A DNA stretch of 64,000 nucleotides from Notospermus geniculatus (Eukaryota > Nemertea > Pilidiophora > Heteronemertea > Lineidae): assembly GCA_002633025.1 (NCBI GenBank), contig NMRB01000543.1, forward strand, positions 1,799 through 65,798. The letters run 5' to 3'. Positions 61,298-64,000 of this stretch are shown one piece after another (the first letter of the stretch is position 1; the number at the start of each line of letters is the position of its first letter). Made by a program: the position numbers and the translations under genes. The notes under the pieces are model-generated. The model made no database searches, was not told where the DNA came from, and saw only the letters and a list, made by a program, of their open reading frames with translations.

Positions 61298-61762
61298 AAA
61301 CCTGTTTCGTTGACGGAACCGTCAGTTTAGGCCTCGGCAGGTGATGTACCCCCATACCAGTCCCCAGAATCCTTGGCCATGTGAACATGTGGAGACACCA
61401 GGCACTCGAAACAATTTCACGTTCCAATCAGACAGACTCTCCGTTTTCTTCGCGTAGGGCATCAATTTGAATCTAATCTTGGAACTTAGCAAACTAAAAA
61501 TTTCTGAATCAGATACTGTACACTGTTTGTATCATTGCTGAACCGGGTAGTTGATCATCACACACACATGGGATTTGTAATATAGGTATAACTAAAATAC
61601 TACAATGTAAATTTCAGGAAGTTGATAACCATGAGGAGTCGAACGTGATGACATTTTAGAGGTATTCCCCACTCGAAATCATGTAGGCCTTTCCAAATGA
61701 TTATTTCGGAGGAGGATTCTCATGAAAGCATCTTAAGTTCAATGTGGAATATGTAGCCCTCA

Positions 61763-62009
61763 CTCTTAGAAATAAAGGTTTTTGAGGTTCGAAAAACCCT
61801 TAAGGGTTCTTCACAGGGCACAAATATGGTACCTTAAAAGGTTTTTCAGTGAAATAAAAAAAGCAGAGGTTTTTCCTGAAAAACCTCTAAGGGTTTCGCG
61901 TGTTGTGAAGAACCTTTTAGGGTCCCATATTTGTGCCCCATGGTGAAGAACCCTTGAGGATTTTTCCCCCCAAAATTAAATTTTACAACAAAAACTTTAT
62001 TTCTAAGAG
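61763..62009. mobile_element. MITE with CTCTTAGAAATAAAGG ends
   Basis: CTCTTAGAAATAAAGG is mirrored by CTTTATTTCTAAGAG. AAGGGTTCTTCAC and GTGAAGAACCCTT, and GGCACAAATATGG and CCATATTTGTGCC, pair inside. Confidence 0.85.
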
Positions 62010-62129
62010 ATATTGCAGTCCGTATTGTCTTTTACCTATAGGATTGACATAAGTCATACTAGGGCTCCTACTTGTGCCAGTTACTCGTATTCGAATTTCG
62101 TAAATTACAGTCAAATTTAGGAAGCTGGT

Positions 62130-62222
62130 AAGATAGAGAAAAATCAAACGAATTTTGAAATTGATCAAATGAATTTCGAAATTGATCAAACGAATTTCGA
62201 AATTGATCAAATGAATTTGGAA
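62130..62222. repeat. 18-bp tandem repeat, four copies
   Basis: GAATTTCGAAATTGATCAAA with small variants. Confidence 0.85.
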
Positions 62223-62540
62223 ACCCAGTCGTGTTAACCATACTCGAAACGCTACCTTGACAGACGAAACTTTTCCTAGAACGACGATCCTCGTGATTTA
62301 AGGTTCAATGTAGAATATCGTGCAGACTTGCGTGTACTGCAGTCTGATTGGCTCGTTAAATGGTACATGTATTTCAGAAATGTCTTTACAAATATAATAA
62401 ACGAATTCCTTCGGTTACTCATTTCTGTATGATCGTATTTCCAAGATGTTTCCACCGATACGTATATTCCCTGGTCGTTGTCACGTGGAAATATTTGTCA
62501 CACTTGTCACTTGACACGACCTCCGAAGACTCGTTGAAAG
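62223..62540. repeat. Diverged copy of 63100-63430
   Basis: TTTCCAAGATGTTTCCACCG, TTCCCTGGTCGTTGTC and CTTGTCACTTGA occur in order in both. No coding evidence. Confidence 0.5.
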
Positions 62541-62542
62541 AA

Positions 62543-62815
62543 GAGCCCTGAAAGCCTAGTGGTTATCATGTTCGCTCAACAAGCGGCAGGTCTCAGGTTC
62601 GAATCAAGGCAGACCAGTTGGGATTAATCATCCCTGGCTTCACATCTGTTGCAAGGGAGAGTACATGTAGGCCTACCTTGTACCTTGTTTCTTTGCAAGG
62701 GCAAGTAAAAGACCCCATCCAAGTGAGGAACATGAGTAGCTTGAGATGGCCTCTTCCATAATTACCAGGACCATCATGGCTTTGGCTTCAGCCCTGATAG
62801 AAAAATTATAATACA
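62543..62815 (+). mobile_element. Near full-length SINE
   Basis: GAGCCCTGAAAGCCTAGTGG, CAGGTTCGAATCAAG (B box), GGGCAAGTAAAAGACCCCAT and the tail TCAGCCCTGATAGAAAAATT. Its middle carries TACATGTAGGCCTA in place of a few consensus bases (62661-62675). Confidence 0.9.
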
Positions 62816-63099
62816 GTATAATTAACTGCAGTATAATACGGGTATACAGTATCATACTGGTGGAAATACCGTAAAAAATCATATTCGAAAGAAAAAATTC
62901 CGTCATTTATACTAGAGTCTGTATCTTCTCTTGCCCTTGATTGGCATTAGTCATACATCATATTGTATATATTCAGAAAATAGTCATCTTTTCAGTAAAA
63001 TATTCATATTTACTTGGAAACATGTAAATGTACATGTAAGGAAGCTGACAAGATGTAAATGATATTCCGAACCTCAGTCTTATTCCCCATAATTGCACA

Positions 63100-63430
63100 C
63101 CTGACACCCTTGACAGATGTAGATTTCGGAAAACGGAGATTCTCAATGTTAAAGGCAAATGTCGAATATTTGCAGACTACTGCAAAACTCTTCAAATGGT
63201 ACTTATTTTGTTTTGCGAAACACCCCACAGTACAAGTGTCCAGATTTTAACTACCTATTCAGATATCAGTGGCAGGCAGTCTCCCACTTTTGGATCTTGT
63301 TTGACAGGTGGAAATTCGTCAGCCATTCTTTCTGTACGACTTGATTTCCAAGATGGTTCCACCAATAGGCCTATTCCCTGGTCGTTGTCTATACCGGTAG
63401 TGAAAACACTTGTCACTTGATCTTGGTAGA
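63100..63430. repeat. Diverged copy of 62223-62540
   Basis: GATTTCCAAGATGGTTCCAC, TTCCCTGGTCGTTGTC and CACTTGTCACTTGATC. Frames of 60-75 codons overlap on both strands and are not called. Confidence 0.5.
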
Positions 63431-63844
63431 AACATGGTTGAAATAAATTGATGGAAAAAGTACTTCATACTGCAGTCCCTGTCTTCTTTTCCCTCTGATT
63501 GGTATAAATCATAGTCCTACCTGTCCCATTGTGTGCAATAAATTGACAATATAATCGTTTCAGTGAAGTGTTCAAATTTACGTAGAACTTCACACTATTT
63601 CGTGAACGTGCGACTTCAGTATGTTGCCAATATTTGGGTAGATCTAGGCAGTTTGTCTCCCTGGGAAATCAAGTGGCAGAATCCTGCCAAAAACAGGCGG
63701 AATTAGACACCTGGATTCAATGACAATGACAGGCGTTCGACTTTTCTTGCATTCATACGGTAGGCCTAAAGAATGCTAACTGGAGTGTCGTCTAAATCAT
63801 CGAAATTTGACGCATCGTGTTGGTAACTTGCTTTTTCTCGTAGC

Positions 63845-64000
63845 ATGGCTTTTGGGATTTCCTTTCTTCTCCTGCATTTATGGCTATCCAATTACCTTGT
63901 CTCTAGCGGCACAGCATGGGCTATCTTCCTGAGAGTGGTTTCATTCCCAAAGGACGGACGGACCATCGGTGAAATTACGTTGACAACACAAAAGTTTCCA
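63845..64000 (+). CDS. 5' end of a putative secreted or membrane protein, open at the window edge
   Basis: The ATG at 63845 lies in GTAGCATGG (A at -3, G at +4). All 52 codons to the window edge are open. The N terminus (MAFGISFLLLHLWLSNYLVS) is hydrophobic with a short polar flank, as in a signal peptide, with cleavage plausible near SSGTA-WA. The following stretch (FLRVVSFPKDGRTIGEITLT) alternates polar and hydrophobic residues like a beta-rich extracellular domain. An upstream TAG is in frame at 63839-63841 or close to it, so this looks like a true start. No family was recognised. A sequence extending past 64000 is needed to see the domain. Confidence 0.45.
   Translation, partial: MAFGISFLLLHLWLSNYLVSSGTAWAIFLRVVSFPKDGRTIGEITLTTQKFP

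Overview
The window looks like nuclear DNA from a repeat-rich animal genome, most likely a marine deuterostome invertebrate such as an echinoderm or hemichordate (low confidence). The grounds are tRNA-derived SINEs with A/B-box heads, many short inverted-repeat DNA elements, Penelope-like ends, abundant TACATGTA and TAGGCCTA octamers, possible first exons with GT..AG signals, and no bacterial-style genes. There is no operon, rRNA, functional tRNA gene or CRISPR array. Almost every open reading frame of 60-200 codons lies inside a repeat and carries no recognisable domain.

Layout. 1-2.2 kb: nested MITEs and a 41-bp minisatellite. 2.9-4.5 kb: a foldback and an ~80-bp satellite split by a mariner-like MITE. 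5-9.2 kb: degenerate tandem repeats, SINE bodies and a Penelope-like end with a 14-bp target duplication. 10-13.3 kb: a SINE, a 689-bp assembly gap and a satellite split by a SINE that itself carries a MITE. 13.7-19.1 kb: foldbacks, satellites, a long inverted repeat and a tandem SINE/MITE duplication. 19.3-25.7 kb: palindromes and a large degenerate satellite. 26-31.7 kb: TTAA-flanked MITEs, SINEs and minisatellites. 32-45 kb: many foldback families nested in one another. 45.4-47.2 kb: a satellite that recorded several tiny insertions. 47.7-52.1 kb: hairpins, nested elements and minisatellites. 53-64 kb: SINEs and MITEs plus the best exon candidates.

Protein-coding signal is weak. The best candidate is an open 52-codon start with a signal-peptide-like N terminus at the right edge (63845-64000, +). 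Other possible exons, each with plausible splice or start signals but no recognised homology, are at 58374-58616 (-), 55852-55920 (-), 53642-53718 and 53915-54045 (-), 42726-43106 (+) and 41298-41483 (-).

The most interesting content is the record of DNA-element activity. (1) Paired filled and empty copies of several repeats show TA becoming TACATGTA, TAGGCCTA or both in series, as expected of cut-and-paste excision footprints. (2) Two insertions of a 37-40 bp perfect palindrome have exact 7-bp target duplications. (3) One MITE family repeatedly sits next to the B box of tRNA-like SINE heads. (4) Penelope-like ends carry a hammerhead-ribozyme-like core. (5) Many otherwise different foldbacks share a GGGCC-TATT end.
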